From positions 1 through 48,652 of the forward strand of contig WRLO01000017.1 of assembly GCA_009777575.1 (NCBI GenBank): 48,652 nucleotides of DNA, given 5' to 3'. The notes beneath the pieces were generated by a model, which was not told the origin of the DNA, did not search any database, and saw nothing but the letters and a program-made list of their open reading frames with translations. The stretch is from Candidatus Cloacimonadota bacterium (GTDB lineage Bacteria; Cloacimonadota; Cloacimonadia; Cloacimonadales; WRIO01). Positions 1 through 9,025 of this stretch are shown here, piece by piece; within the stretch, counting starts at the first letter, position 1, and every line of letters begins with the position of its first letter. The position numbers were made by a program, and so were the translations under genes.

Positions 1-581
1 TCTATTATTTCAATACTTTCACCTTTTGTTTTTAGAATGCCTATTCCATGATTGATGGCATCGTCTTCGACTCCATCTTCAAAAGATAGACCTCCAAGTC
101 CTAATAAAAATTTGTGATTTGCATATTTTGGAAATAGTTGTTTAAAAACTCTTAGTTTTCTATTTATTAAGTCCATTGTATCATCTTTGTAAGCTCTATA
201 CTTTATTTCAATCAATGCAATAGTTTCTGCATTATACAAAACGATATCATATTCATCTTTAATTTTTGTACCATCTGGCATTTTTTTTGAGCGTGAAAAA
301 GATTGGTCTATTATGTCAAACATTATCCCACCAAAACACATCGAGTTTTGCATTGTGTTATGAAAATATGCTTCTGTAAACATTCCATTACTTTCACTTA
401 TACCGCGAGTTTCAGCTCTCAATTCAGCTATGTCTCTTGATATTTTTTCGATTTGAGCTGCCATATTAGCCCTGAGAGTGTCCAATTCCTTTTTTCTTTC
501 TTGAGCCTCTTTTTCTCTATCTCTTATGATTCTGTCCAATGTTGCATTAATTTCGGCTATTGATATTGCATGTTTATCCAT
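1..581 (-). CDS. PD-(D/E)XK nuclease-like protein with N-terminal coiled coil (3' end outside window)
   Basis: The reading frame runs from an ATG at 579-581 to the left edge without a stop, giving 193 residues; the C-terminus is missing. The start is preceded by TTTGGAGAAATAA, a good ribosome binding site. Residues about 8-65 are highly charged heptad-like sequence rich in E, K and R, typical of a coiled coil. Residues about 66-193 carry the restriction-nuclease-fold signature: Asp112 in EYDIVLYN, then 13 residues later IEIK (Glu125, Lys127). This arrangement resembles the DUF3782/DUF1626-type families found in many bacteria, whose substrate is unknown. A DNase role is therefore only inferred. 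The gene is convergent with nothing visible and is separated from ftsZ by a terminator, so it is not part of the dcw operon. Confidence 0.65.
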   Translation of the reverse strand, partial: MDKHAISIAEINATLDRIIRDREKEAQERKKELDTLRANMAAQIEKISRDIAELRAETRGISESNGMFTEAYFHNTMQNSMCFGGIMFDIIDQSFSRSKKMPDGTKIKDEYDIVLYNAETIALIEIKYRAYKDDTMDLINRKLRVFKQLFPKYANHKFLLGLGGLSFEDGVEDDAINHGIGILKTKGESIEII

Positions 582-608
582 TTATTTCTCCAAACTATGT
601 TTTTTTAC

Positions 609-637
609 AATAAAATAAAAATCGCATTTTTTGTCAA
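609..637 (-). promoter_or_regulatory. Candidate promoter of the nuclease-like gene
   Basis: On the minus strand a consensus TTGACA (637-632) is followed after 17 bases by TTTATT (614-609), about 28 bases before the start codon. The -35 is perfect and the -10 is weak, so the assignment is tentative. Confidence 0.4.
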
Positions 638-805
638 GAGAATATTGAAAATATTAATCAAAATGACACTATGATTTAAAATCGGAAATAGAAAAGAGGT
701 TAATACTAATCCTCGATTAAAGAGTAACTTCAGATTTCCATCTGACGATTGAAATATACACTAGAACTAGAAAGTTCGAGTTACATTTTAAATGAGGAAT
801 AGTAT
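638..805. other. Intergenic, no gene seen
   Basis: This AT-rich stretch lies between the promoter of the nuclease-like gene and the ftsZ terminator. I see no open frame with a ribosome binding site, no tRNA-like fold and no clear repeat. Confidence 0.5.
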
Positions 806-836
806 AAAAAAGCAGGGACGGCATATATACCGTCCC
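806..836 (-). terminator. Rho-independent terminator of the dcw operon
   Basis: A perfect 7-bp stem, GGGACGG (815-821) with CCGTCCC (830-836) and an 8-base loop, is followed on the minus strand by six T (complement of 806-811). It lies about 105 bases past the ftsZ stop. Confidence 0.85.
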
Positions 837-871
837 CAGCTTATGAGAGAGTATGTTTATGGTATACTTAG

Positions 872-946
872 TTGAAGTATTTTTTCAAAAAGCAGATGGA
901 TCGCCTTGTTTAAAATCAGTCGAATTAAACATTTTCCTGGTTATTG
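872..946 (-). repeat. Degenerate duplicate of the ftsZ 3' end
   Basis: About 75 bases repeat, with a few substitutions and short indels, the sequence at 944-1022 that encodes the end of FtsZ. In the duplicate the peptide reads FNSTDFKQGDPSAF and then hits a TGA, because one A of a homopolymer is missing relative to the intact copy. The two copies abut directly at the ftsZ stop codon. Confidence 0.85.
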
Positions 947-2173
947 GAAGTATTTTTTCAAAAAAGCAGGTGGATCGCTTTGCTTAAAATCAATCGAATT
1001 AAACATTTTTCCTGAGTTATTGATAGAAGGAGCAGGTTCTGGGCTTTTAGGTTCAGGTTCTGAAGGATTATTAGCATTTTTAATTCTTTCTCTGATCACT
1101 TTCCACTCGTCATCAATAGGAGGTTTAGGTGGTTGTGGCGGCATTTCAATAGTCATCGGTGGCTTTTTATCAAAGCCCAAATTGATATTTTCGAGTTGAA
1201 GTGATTTGACAGCCTCCGAAGGTGACAAACCTGTAGCGATAATAGTAACTTTTACTTTGCCTTCGAGACTATCATCAGGAGTAAAACCAATAAAGATATT
1301 ACCATTTTTACCAGTTTCGCTAGTAATGACTTCGCTGATTTGGTCAAATTCATCCATCATAAAATCATTTCCAGCCGAAACATTTATTAATAACCCTTTA
1401 CATCCAGTAAGATCGATGTCTTGGAGCAAAGGGTTTTCGATAGCTTCTTTGGAAGCCTTCATTGCTCTGTCATCACCTTCAGCCATACCAATTCCCATCA
1501 AAGCATAACCAGCATCGCTCATAACTGATTTAATATCTGCAAAATCGATATTTATATACCCAGCTCTATTTACTATATCGGATATAGAGTGAGCAGCATT
1601 TGTGATGATATCGTCAGTTCTTTTAAATGCTTCCATGAATGGCAGTTTCCCATAAATTTTAGCCATTTTATTATTAGGAATCACAATCAAAGTATCAACA
1701 ACATCTTGAATTTCTTGTATCCCTTTACAAGCGTTTTCTCGGCGATTTTTCCCCTCAAAATCAAAAGGTAAAGAGACAATCCCCAAGGTCAAAATTTTCA
1801 TTTCTTTAGCTTTCCTAGCAATGACAGGAGCAGCCCCTGTGCCAGTTCCGCCACCCATTCCAGCAGCAATAAAAAGCATACTTGTATCCATAAGCATTTC
1901 TTCAATGTCCTCAAGCGATTCTTCAGCAGCTCTTCTACCAATTTCAGGAATACCACCAGCTCCGTCCCCTTTAGTGAGTTTAGATCCTAAATAAATTCTC
2001 TTGCTTGCCAAAGATTTTGACAAGTCTTTAACATCGCAATTTGCAACTACAAATTCAACACTTTGAATATCAGATTTAATCATAGAATTTACGGCGTTGA
2101 CACCAGCACCTCCGACGCCTACGATTTTGATTTTAGTTGAATAAATAGCATCTGTTTTTAAAACCATTTCCAT
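941..2173 (-). CDS. ftsZ: Cell division GTPase FtsZ
   Basis: FtsZ is the tubulin homologue that polymerises into the Z ring at midcell. At 410 residues it has normal length. The nucleotide-binding N-terminal segment IVGVGGAGVNAV is at residues 17-28 and the tubulin signature GGGTGTG is at 107-113. The T7-loop segment NIDFADIKSVM is near residue 210. A proline-rich linker from about 340 ends in a C-terminal peptide DPPAFLKKYFQ, matching the conserved D-x-PAFL tail that binds FtsA. The ATG follows AAAGGAGGTTCAAA, a very strong ribosome binding site. It is the last gene of the dcw operon, 12 bases after ftsA, and is followed by a terminator. The 3' end is tandemly duplicated just downstream. Confidence 0.98.
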   Translation of the reverse strand: MEMVLKTDAIYSTKIKIVGVGGAGVNAVNSMIKSDIQSVEFVVANCDVKDLSKSLASKRIYLGSKLTKGDGAGGIPEIGRRAAEESLEDIEEMLMDTSMLFIAAGMGGGTGTGAAPVIARKAKEMKILTLGIVSLPFDFEGKNRRENACKGIQEIQDVVDTLIVIPNNKMAKIYGKLPFMEAFKRTDDIITNAAHSISDIVNRAGYINIDFADIKSVMSDAGYALMGIGMAEGDDRAMKASKEAIENPLLQDIDLTGCKGLLINVSAGNDFMMDEFDQISEVITSETGKNGNIFIGFTPDDSLEGKVKVTIIATGLSPSEAVKSLQLENINLGFDKKPPMTIEMPPQPPKPPIDDEWKVIRERIKNANNPSEPEPKSPEPAPSINNSGKMFNSIDFKQSDPPAFLKKYFQ

Positions 2174-2185
2174 TTTGAACCTCCT

Positions 2186-3466
2186 TTAAAGTTCAGAAAT
2201 TTTAGTAAATATGTTTTTGAAGGTTTTACCTATATTACTAAAGACTTTGCTTTGTCCTTTAGACTTTGGTCTACCTTTTGTATTTTTGGTTTCACTGTTC
2301 ATACCGTAGTACAATAACCCAATAACGCAAGAATACATTGGATTATCAAGCGTAGAGTATGCACCACTCAATCTTCTTATTTCAGGATAAGCAATTCTGC
2401 AAGGTAGATTGAAACCACTTTCGTCCTCAATCAGATATTGGATATTTTCAATCAGGGAAGTTCCTCCAGTCATAACCATGCCCGCTGTAAGTGTATCCAA
2501 TCTATTAAAATCACCCAAAATTCCTTTATAACATGTATCTAAAATATCATTTAATCTAGTTTGAACTATTTCAGCTATCAATGTATGAGGTTTTCTCTGG
2601 GCTTGCCTGCCACCGATGCCTTCAATTTCGACCATCACCTCCGGGTTTAAAGCTGCAGGATATGCGTTTGCATAGTCAATTTTTAAATTTTCAGCTGCAG
2701 AAGGTGGTGTTCTCAGACCAATTGCAAGGTCATTAGTAATAAGCGACCCACCTTTAGGTATACATAAATAAGTTTTTAAATAAGAGCTTTGATATATCAT
2801 CAATTCAGAAGTTCCTTGACCAATATCTAAAACTATACAACCGAGTCTTCTTTCATCTTCACTCGTAATGGATTCCGCAGTCGCAATCGAACCGAGAACA
2901 ATAGTAGGTTCAGTCAAACCAGACATCTCAAAAGCCTTTCTAATATTTCTGAGATGGTTAGTTTCCGCGAGAATAATGTGAGTATGCACAGTAACTGAGA
3001 ATCCGGACATACCAATGGGGTTTAAAATCCCTTTTTGTGAGTCTATATCAAAATCTTGTGGAATACAATGCAGTATTTCCAGTCTTTCAGAACCCACTTC
3101 CCTTTTAATCGAATTTTTAGCATCGTTAATCACCGAATCAACATGTGATTGGTCTATTTCACAGGATTGATTACCTATAGCAATAGAAACTCTGCCTTCC
3201 GTATTTTTATTTCTAATATGCTGTCCAGAAACAGCTACAAAGATGTTGTCTGCTGCGATTTTGGCTTGTTCTTGAGCTTTTTCTACAGCACTATTAATAG
3301 ATTCTGCTGTTCTTTGTAAATCTCTGACCAAACCATTTTCAATACCCCTTGATTCGCTAATACCTACACCTTTGATTTCATACTTATTGTTATCATGTAG
3401 CAAAGCTATAATGACACAAATCTTTGAAGAACCTAAATCAATTGCTGTTATCACTCTCTCACTCAT
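2186..3466 (-). CDS. ftsA: Cell division protein FtsA
   Basis: This actin-like ATPase tethers FtsZ to the membrane. The protein has 426 residues. It opens with the phosphate-1 motif AIDLGSSKICV (residues 8-18) and carries the second nucleotide motif VLDIGQGTSELMI (about 213-225) and the adenosine-type motif MVMTGGTSLIENI (about 310-322). The C-terminus, after a basic linker, is the amphipathic stretch VFSNIGKTFKNIFTKISEL, as expected for the membrane-targeting helix. The start follows AAAGGAGACAAG. It sits between ftsQ and ftsZ, the classical order. Confidence 0.96.
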   Translation of the reverse strand: MSERVITAIDLGSSKICVIIALLHDNNKYEIKGVGISESRGIENGLVRDLQRTAESINSAVEKAQEQAKIAADNIFVAVSGQHIRNKNTEGRVSIAIGNQSCEIDQSHVDSVINDAKNSIKREVGSERLEILHCIPQDFDIDSQKGILNPIGMSGFSVTVHTHIILAETNHLRNIRKAFEMSGLTEPTIVLGSIATAESITSEDERRLGCIVLDIGQGTSELMIYQSSYLKTYLCIPKGGSLITNDLAIGLRTPPSAAENLKIDYANAYPAALNPEVMVEIEGIGGRQAQRKPHTLIAEIVQTRLNDILDTCYKGILGDFNRLDTLTAGMVMTGGTSLIENIQYLIEDESGFNLPCRIAYPEIRRLSGAYSTLDNPMYSCVIGLLYYGMNSETKNTKGRPKSKGQSKVFSNIGKTFKNIFTKISEL

Positions 3467-3513
3467 CTTGTCTCCTTTTTTTATCCCTCCTAAATGAAGG
3501 GAGTTATATAAAT

Positions 3514-4263
3514 CTATCGAACTACTATCTGCGAACCAAATCGTAGATCGATAGTTGAATTTCTATCAAAACCCTGATTATTTCTCAAAAAGACAAATCT
3601 ATTTATCTGTTGTGACAAATCTTCAGTGCTCAAAACAACTCGACTACCACTTTGCATGTCGACAAAGTATAAATCATTGCGAATAAAATAAAATTCTGAA
3701 ATATCTGGCAGTATATCTGGGTTTGTATGAGTCATAATGTCATAAACATAAAAAATATATTCAATTCTGGGGTCTTCAAGTTTTTGACCAACAATGATAT
3801 TTTCTCGAGGGATATTGATATTTATTAAAGGTAAATCTTCTTCTAAATACCAATCGGCTTTATCAAGAATAAATCTTTCGTTATCAATAGGATGAAATTC
3901 TCCTGAATTGTCTTTCACATAAAAAACACCATTTCTTTCTCTGACAGTGATAATCAGCCTTGAAGGAAAGATTCTCATAGTTTTTATACTTTTTATGCGC
4001 GACATAGCTTGAAACCTAAGGGCAAGATCCTCCACATTGAGTGAAAAGAAATTTACACCTTTAAAAGGTTCTGCGATATTATATAATATGTCTTTATCAA
4101 CAAGTCTATTACCTTTGATATGAATCTCTTTTATCCTAAAAAGACTCGTTTCGCGAAATAATGTTGTGAGGTGATAACCTCCATAAAAAACAACACCGAG
4201 TAAAACTACCCAATAAATGTAAAATCTGCTATTACCACGAACTTTTTTTCTGTTTTTTGGCAT
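3514..4263 (-). CDS. ftsQ: Cell division protein FtsQ/DivIB
   Basis: FtsQ links the cytoplasmic divisome to the periplasmic FtsB/FtsL pair. I place the start at the ATG 4263-4261 (protein MPKNRKKVRG, 249 residues) because AAAGGAGATTTTA precedes it. A longer frame opening at 4356 would run through a palindromic repeat and has no ribosome binding site. The protein has a short basic cytoplasmic tail, one membrane segment (about residues 15-33), and a POTRA-like segment beginning LFRIKEIHIKGNRLVDKDIL. A beta domain ends in STIDLRFGSQIVVR, the usual FtsQ ending. It is followed closely by ftsA. Confidence 0.92.
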   Translation of the reverse strand: MPKNRKKVRGNSRFYIYWVVLLGVVFYGGYHLTTLFRETSLFRIKEIHIKGNRLVDKDILYNIAEPFKGVNFFSLNVEDLALRFQAMSRIKSIKTMRIFPSRLIITVRERNGVFYVKDNSGEFHPIDNERFILDKADWYLEEDLPLININIPRENIIVGQKLEDPRIEYIFYVYDIMTHTNPDILPDISEFYFIRNDLYFVDMQSGSRVVLSTEDLSQQINRFVFLRNNQGFDRNSTIDLRFGSQIVVR

Positions 4264-4286
4264 TAAAATCTCCTTTAAATATACCT

Positions 4287-4315
4287 TACCTACCCCTATC
4301 ATTAAGGGGTAGGTA
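4287..4315. repeat. C-rich/G-rich palindromic mini-element (copy 1)
   Basis: A perfect 11-bp stem TACCTACCCCT (4287-4297) / AGGGGTAGGTA (4305-4315) closes a 7-base loop. It lies in the murB-ftsQ gap and belongs to the interspersed family described under findings. A role as an attenuating hairpin inside the operon is possible but has no direct support. Confidence 0.75.
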
Positions 4316-4364
4316 GGCAATCTCTCCATCGTCTGAGAAAAATCGCTTCCCTGCAATAAAAAAA

Positions 4365-5300
4365 CTATTCATTAATTATTTTTATCTCCAATTCGAGCTT
4401 TATTCCGAATTTTTCATATACAACATTTTGGACATGATTTATCAAATCGATAAAATCTTCAAATTTTGCATTTCCCACATTGATTAAAAAATTTCCGTGC
4501 TTGGGACTAACCATCGCTCCACCAATTTGGTAAGATTTCAAGCCTGCTTTTTCAATCAAATAACCTGCATGCTGATTAACTGGGTTTTTGAAAAAGCAAC
4601 CAAGACTTGGGAAATTCATTGGATGTTTACTCTCTCTATCTTTTGTAAAATGCTCTATTTTAGCTTTTATTAAAGAAAGATAGTCATCATCAGGCTCTAA
4701 ATGTAGTTTAAAACATATTTTAGTGATTAAACCTTTTATATTTGTCGACCTATACCCAAATTGAATGTCATTTTTTTCAATTTTCTTTTCTCCAGATTCA
4801 TCTACGACAGTAATCCATTCAATAAAATCAGAAATATTTCTCTCATAAGCACCAGCGTTCATATAAATCAAACCGCCCAAATGAGCAGGTATCCCAGCCA
4901 AAAACTCAAGTCCGTAAAGCCTTTCTTGGGCTGCGTTTATGACAAGATAATTTACATAAGTGTTGGAACTCACAATGATTTGGTCATCTTTAATATCCCA
5001 ATGTTCTGGATAATCTCTGTCACTGATAATCATGATTTTTGATAAATGTCCTATCAATGTATTAGAGCCTCCACCGAGAAAATAAGGTTTTAAATGATTT
5101 TCCTTTGCAAAATAAAGCGCTTCTTGAATCTCTGTAGAGGATGTGGGGAAGCATATTTTACCAATGCTCCCCACAGTGTTTATAGGAGACAGTATTTTTA
5201 AATCAACATAATGGGATTTAATATTATCCCTATTTTTATTGGGTGAGGTTGAGATAACGGTCATATCTTTATAGCAATAAATATTCATATCATTACCCAT
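4365..5300 (-). CDS. murB: UDP-N-acetylenolpyruvoylglucosamine reductase MurB
   Basis: MurB reduces the enolpyruvyl group to make UDP-MurNAc, using NADPH and FAD. The 311-residue protein has the FAD-binding segment PYFLGGGSNTLIG (about 92-104) and GLEFLAGIPAHLGGLIYMNAGAYERNI-type sequence around residues 145-171. The catalytic region HPMNFPSLGCFFKNP follows, and the C-terminal KHGNFLINVGNA block is present. The short form with SLGCFFKNP is typical of type II MurB. The frame overlaps murC by 8 bases. ATG codons at 5300 and 5288 are both possible and neither has a strong ribosome binding site, so the first few residues are uncertain. Confidence 0.95.
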   Translation of the reverse strand: MGNDMNIYCYKDMTVISTSPNKNRDNIKSHYVDLKILSPINTVGSIGKICFPTSSTEIQEALYFAKENHLKPYFLGGGSNTLIGHLSKIMIISDRDYPEHWDIKDDQIIVSSNTYVNYLVINAAQERLYGLEFLAGIPAHLGGLIYMNAGAYERNISDFIEWITVVDESGEKKIEKNDIQFGYRSTNIKGLITKICFKLHLEPDDDYLSLIKAKIEHFTKDRESKHPMNFPSLGCFFKNPVNQHAGYLIEKAGLKSYQIGGAMVSPKHGNFLINVGNAKFEDFIDLINHVQNVVYEKFGIKLELEIKIINE

Positions 5301-6723
5301 TTATTGTTGCTTTTGAAGCATTTGTTTTGATTTGAAAATCTTCGCTAGAGCTTAAATCATACAATTTTTTTCCAAATTTATGAATATCGCCAGCTCCAAG
5401 TGTAACAATAATGTCATTTTCGTTCATTATTTCAATAAGGGTATCTATTATCAACTCATTATTTTCTATATAGATAGCCTTATTATGTCCAGATTGGATT
5501 GCTGTATCTACTATCAATTGTCCTGAAATCCCTTCTATTTCCTCTTCACGAGCTGGATAAATAGGGGTGACTACTAATATATCAGCATTATAAAATGACC
5601 TCCCAAATTCTGCATAAAAATCTCTTGTTCTTGAATAAAGATGAGGTTGAAAAACAGCTATCACCCTATTTTCTGTATTTTCTCTGACACCTTGTAGGGT
5701 TGCCATGATTTCAGTCGGATGATGTGCATAATCATCAAATATTTTTATTTTATTTATTTCTCCAATAAATTCAAATCTTCGGTAAACACCCTTGAATTCT
5801 TCTAAACCTTTCTTTATTTTATCAAAAGAAATATTCATTTCTATTCCTATAGATACTGCTAATAAAGCATTTTGAATATTGTGTTTGCCTATAGTATTTA
5901 TTTTTATAGATCCTAAATTGTAGTCCTTGTATAATATCTCAAACTTACTTTTGAAATCACGATTTTCGATGTTTATTGCCCGCACATCTGCTTGTCTTGT
6001 GATACCATAAGTGACTATGTTTTTCTTTATTTCTGGTAAAATTGACTGCACACCTATATCATCCAGACAACAGACTACAGAACCAAAAAAAGGAACTTTG
6101 TTCGCATAAGTAACGAAAGCATCTTTAATATCATTCAGGCTTTCATAACAATCAAGATGGTCAGCTTCAATATTCGTAATGGCAGCTATGATAGGTGACA
6201 ATGTCAAAAAGGACCTGTCATATTCATCGGCTTCAACGACAATGTATTCACCAGAGCCAAGAAGATTGTTTTTCCCATAATTCATAACTCTACCACCGAC
6301 TATTACAGTAGGTTCAAGATTTGCAGCACTGAGGATCATGCCAACCATAGAAGTGCTCGTCGTTTTCCCGTGAGTACCAGCAATGCCAATCCCAAAGGAC
6401 ATTCTCATAAGTTCTGCCAACATTTCAGCTCTTCTAATTACAGGTATTTTAGTATGAAGAGCATGGATAACTTCAGGATTATCATCTTTTACAGCCGATG
6501 ATTTCACTAAAACATCAATGTTTTCAAGGTTTTCAATCCTATGTCCTTCAAAGATTTTAATTCCCTCATTGGACAGATGATTAGTTAGTTCGGTAGATTG
6601 CAAGTCTGAACCCGAGATTTCATAGCCTTGATTGTGCAGAAATTCAGCAATGCCGCTCATTCCTATTCCACCAATACCTACAAAATGAATTTTTTTAGTT
6701 TTTCTTAGCATAAATGAAGTCAT
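5293..6723 (-). CDS. murC: UDP-N-acetylmuramate--L-alanine ligase MurC
   Basis: MurC adds L-alanine to UDP-MurNAc, the first amino acid of the stem peptide. The 476-residue protein begins with the UDP-binding Rossmann motif FVGIGGIGMSGIAE. It carries the ATP loop GTHGKTTST (about residues 115-123), the Mur ligase motifs EADEYDRSFL and NIEADHLD, and the C-terminal DDYAHHPTEI and FQPHLYSRT motifs characteristic of MurC. GGAGGAAAA precedes the ATG, and the start overlaps the murG stop by 4 bases, implying translational coupling. Confidence 0.97.
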   Translation of the reverse strand: MTSFMLRKTKKIHFVGIGGIGMSGIAEFLHNQGYEISGSDLQSTELTNHLSNEGIKIFEGHRIENLENIDVLVKSSAVKDDNPEVIHALHTKIPVIRRAEMLAELMRMSFGIGIAGTHGKTTSTSMVGMILSAANLEPTVIVGGRVMNYGKNNLLGSGEYIVVEADEYDRSFLTLSPIIAAITNIEADHLDCYESLNDIKDAFVTYANKVPFFGSVVCCLDDIGVQSILPEIKKNIVTYGITRQADVRAINIENRDFKSKFEILYKDYNLGSIKINTIGKHNIQNALLAVSIGIEMNISFDKIKKGLEEFKGVYRRFEFIGEINKIKIFDDYAHHPTEIMATLQGVRENTENRVIAVFQPHLYSRTRDFYAEFGRSFYNADILVVTPIYPAREEEIEGISGQLIVDTAIQSGHNKAIYIENNELIIDTLIEIMNENDIIVTLGAGDIHKFGKKLYDLSSSEDFQIKTNASKATING

Positions 6724-7865
6724 TTTTCCTCCAAAAGAATTTTTACTATGTTTTCAGCGGCAGATAGGTGAATAGATTGTGTGTTATTTTGATACATAAA
6801 AAGTGCTTTTTTTGTAAATTCTTCAAACTTTTCTGGAAATAAATTTTTATTTTTCTCTTCAAACATTGTCCCCATATTTCTCTTTTCGATACTCAGAGCA
6901 TTGTAAAATTGTTCGTTCACAGCAGCTGTTGAGAGAGGAACAACAAAGACAGGGATTCTATGGATTTCAATTTCTGAAAGGGTCAAAGCTCCCCCACGCG
7001 ATATAATGAAGTCAGAATTTCTATAAATTTGGTGTATTTCATTGGTAAAATCAAAAGTATAAATCTTTTGACAGTCATTTATATAAACAGATTGAAAGTC
7101 ACAAAAAATATTTTGTTTTGGGACTTCATTAATGTTTTTTAATATATATTTTTTATTATTTAATGCTTCATTGACAGTTTCAAGGTGCTTCTTACCAGTT
7201 TGCCATAGTAAATCAATATTATTTTTTTGAAACCATTCAAGATTTTCCAGAATCAGATTATTTATATACAAAGAGCCTTGTGAACCACCGAGAATGAGAA
7301 GTTTTTTTCTGGAAGAATCGTCTATTGTTTCTTTATTGTCTGAGTCTATAGGGAAGGTATTATTCTGTATTGATACTGGATTACCAGTGATAAAAGTATT
7401 TATTCCTTTGAAATATTTTTTTCCTTCCTCAAAGGCAAGAAAAACGCCTTTAGCAAATTTCGCAGTCCATTTGTTAGTCAGACCGGGTTTACAATTTTGT
7501 TCTTGAAGATAAATTGGGCATCTACAAAGCCAGGCTGCCACAGCAGGAGGTCCTGCAACAAAACCACCAAACCCAATAAAAGCATCAGGTTTTATTTTAT
7601 TAAAATACTTAATGCTTTTAATTATACTTTTTAATAGCTTATAAGGAAATAATAAATGTTTAAAAGTCAAACTTCGGTATAGTTTTTGGACATCAATAGT
7701 TAAAAATGGGATGTTGTTTTTATTGATGATCTCATATTCCATACTATTTTCATTACCAATATAATAGACCTCAGCACCTTTATTTATCAATGCTTTACAA
7801 ACAGATAAAGCTGGTATTATGTGACCTCCAGTGCCACCTGCTGAAACCATGATTTTTTTAGTCAT
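6720..7865 (-). CDS. murG: UDP-N-acetylglucosamine--lipid I GlcNAc transferase MurG
   Basis: MurG adds GlcNAc to lipid I to form lipid II on the cytoplasmic face of the membrane. The 381-residue protein starts with the GT-B signature SAGGTGGHIIPAL (residues 8-20). It has FGGFVAGPPAVAAW and LQEQNCKPGLTNK in the N-lobe, and LLILGGSQGSLYIN and SRGGALTLSEIEIHRIPVFVVPL in the C-lobe UDP-GlcNAc site. The ATG overlaps the ftsW stop (ATGA type) and follows AGAGGATAACTCT. The spacer regions are longer and more lysine/asparagine-rich than usual, consistent with the genome's base composition. Confidence 0.97.
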   Translation of the reverse strand: MTKKIMVSAGGTGGHIIPALSVCKALINKGAEVYYIGNENSMEYEIINKNNIPFLTIDVQKLYRSLTFKHLLFPYKLLKSIIKSIKYFNKIKPDAFIGFGGFVAGPPAVAAWLCRCPIYLQEQNCKPGLTNKWTAKFAKGVFLAFEEGKKYFKGINTFITGNPVSIQNNTFPIDSDNKETIDDSSRKKLLILGGSQGSLYINNLILENLEWFQKNNIDLLWQTGKKHLETVNEALNNKKYILKNINEVPKQNIFCDFQSVYINDCQKIYTFDFTNEIHQIYRNSDFIISRGGALTLSEIEIHRIPVFVVPLSTAAVNEQFYNALSIEKRNMGTMFEEKNKNLFPEKFEEFTKKALFMYQNNTQSIHLSAAENIVKILLEEK

Positions 7866-9025
7866 AGAGTTATCCTCTTTTTTGAACCTATATTCAACAT
7901 GACTGCCAACATTCCGATATTTACGACCATAGCTGAACCACCATAACTTATAAAAGGCAATGTCAAACCCGTAGAAGGCAAAGCAGACAATGACACTCCA
8001 ATGTTCACTGCCGCAGTGATAAAAATATTTACCCCCATTCCCATGATTACCAGCATATCAAAATAAGATTTTGATGATGAACTCATAAGCATTGATCTAA
8101 AAAGCAATATTGAAAACAATAAAATGATTATCAAACCACCAAAGAATCCAAATTGCTCTCCAATCATTGCAAAAATATAGTCTGAATTAACATCTGGCAA
8201 AAACATGTGTTTGGCTCTTCCACCCTCACTACCAGTCCCGAACAATCCTCCCTGCGAAATAGCTGTGAGACTTTCCCTGATCTGATAAGAGTCCCCTTCT
8301 ATTTCTTGAATATCTATACCAAGAGCTTTGTGGAAAAGAGAGTATTTTGAATAAATTTCCATTCTGGTTGATCTATACCCGTGTGTAAGGTTGGTCGATA
8401 CCCAAAAAGAACCTAAAAGCAATAAAAACAACATAACTAACAAAGATTTTTTAAATTCTGCTATAAAAAGCATAGCCCATAATGTCAATGCAAGCACAAC
8501 TAGTGTTGACAAATGCCTTTCCAGATAGATCAAAGCGAAGATAGTTAAAGTTATTATAATCAACGGTTTAAAGTTTTTGATAAATTTAAAGAAACCTGTT
8601 TTGGGGATAATTTCTTTCTTTTTTTCAAAATATTTAGCATAAAATATAATCAAAATAGGATGTGCCAATTGGCTTGGTTGAAAGCTAAAAAATGGAAGTC
8701 TAATCCATCTAGTGCTACCTTGTGTAGTCACACCATATACTAAGACAAACACTAATAAACCTATTACTACAGTAATAAAGAAGAAAGAATATTTATGGAT
8801 AAGATTACTGAGATTTGGAATGCAGAAAACTACCAAAAATACTACAATCGATATAGCAAGCGATTTCAACTGATTGATAAACAAACTCATCTGAAAAGCA
8901 TCTCCTAAAGAGGTTGCTATATTAAATTGTAAATACACTCCAAAAAGGATTAGAATAACAGCTATTCCGATCAATACTTGGTCATAATTTGAGATAAATG
9001 ATTTAAATTTATTTATTGTATCCAT
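7862..9025 (-). CDS. ftsW: Septal peptidoglycan glycosyltransferase FtsW (SEDS family)
   Basis: FtsW polymerises lipid II glycan strands at the septum together with FtsI. The 387-residue protein is mostly hydrophobic, with about ten membrane segments. SEDS landmarks are visible: GSTRWIRLPFFSFQPSQLAHP near residue 105, where the E of the usual QPSE is replaced by Q-L-A. Further along are RESLTAISQGGLFGTGSEGG (about 248-267), the DVNSDYIFAMIGEQFGFFGG block, and the C-terminal GLTLPFISYGGSAMV motif. The start follows AAGGAGTTAATAA and overlaps the end of murD by 17 bases. Confidence 0.95.
   Translation of the reverse strand: MDTINKFKSFISNYDQVLIGIAVILILFGVYLQFNIATSLGDAFQMSLFINQLKSLAISIVVFLVVFCIPNLSNLIHKYSFFFITVVIGLLVFVLVYGVTTQGSTRWIRLPFFSFQPSQLAHPILIIFYAKYFEKKKEIIPKTGFFKFIKNFKPLIIITLTIFALIYLERHLSTLVVLALTLWAMLFIAEFKKSLLVMLFLLLLGSFWVSTNLTHGYRSTRMEIYSKYSLFHKALGIDIQEIEGDSYQIRESLTAISQGGLFGTGSEGGRAKHMFLPDVNSDYIFAMIGEQFGFFGGLIIILLFSILLFRSMLMSSSSKSYFDMLVIMGMGVNIFITAAVNIGVSLSALPSTGLTLPFISYGGSAMVVNIGMLAVMLNIGSKKRITL

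Noticed and set aside
4264..4356. Longer ftsQ frame starting at 4356
   Set aside because: It would translate the 11-bp-stem palindrome and has no ribosome binding site, whereas the ATG at 4263 has AAAGGAG at good spacing.
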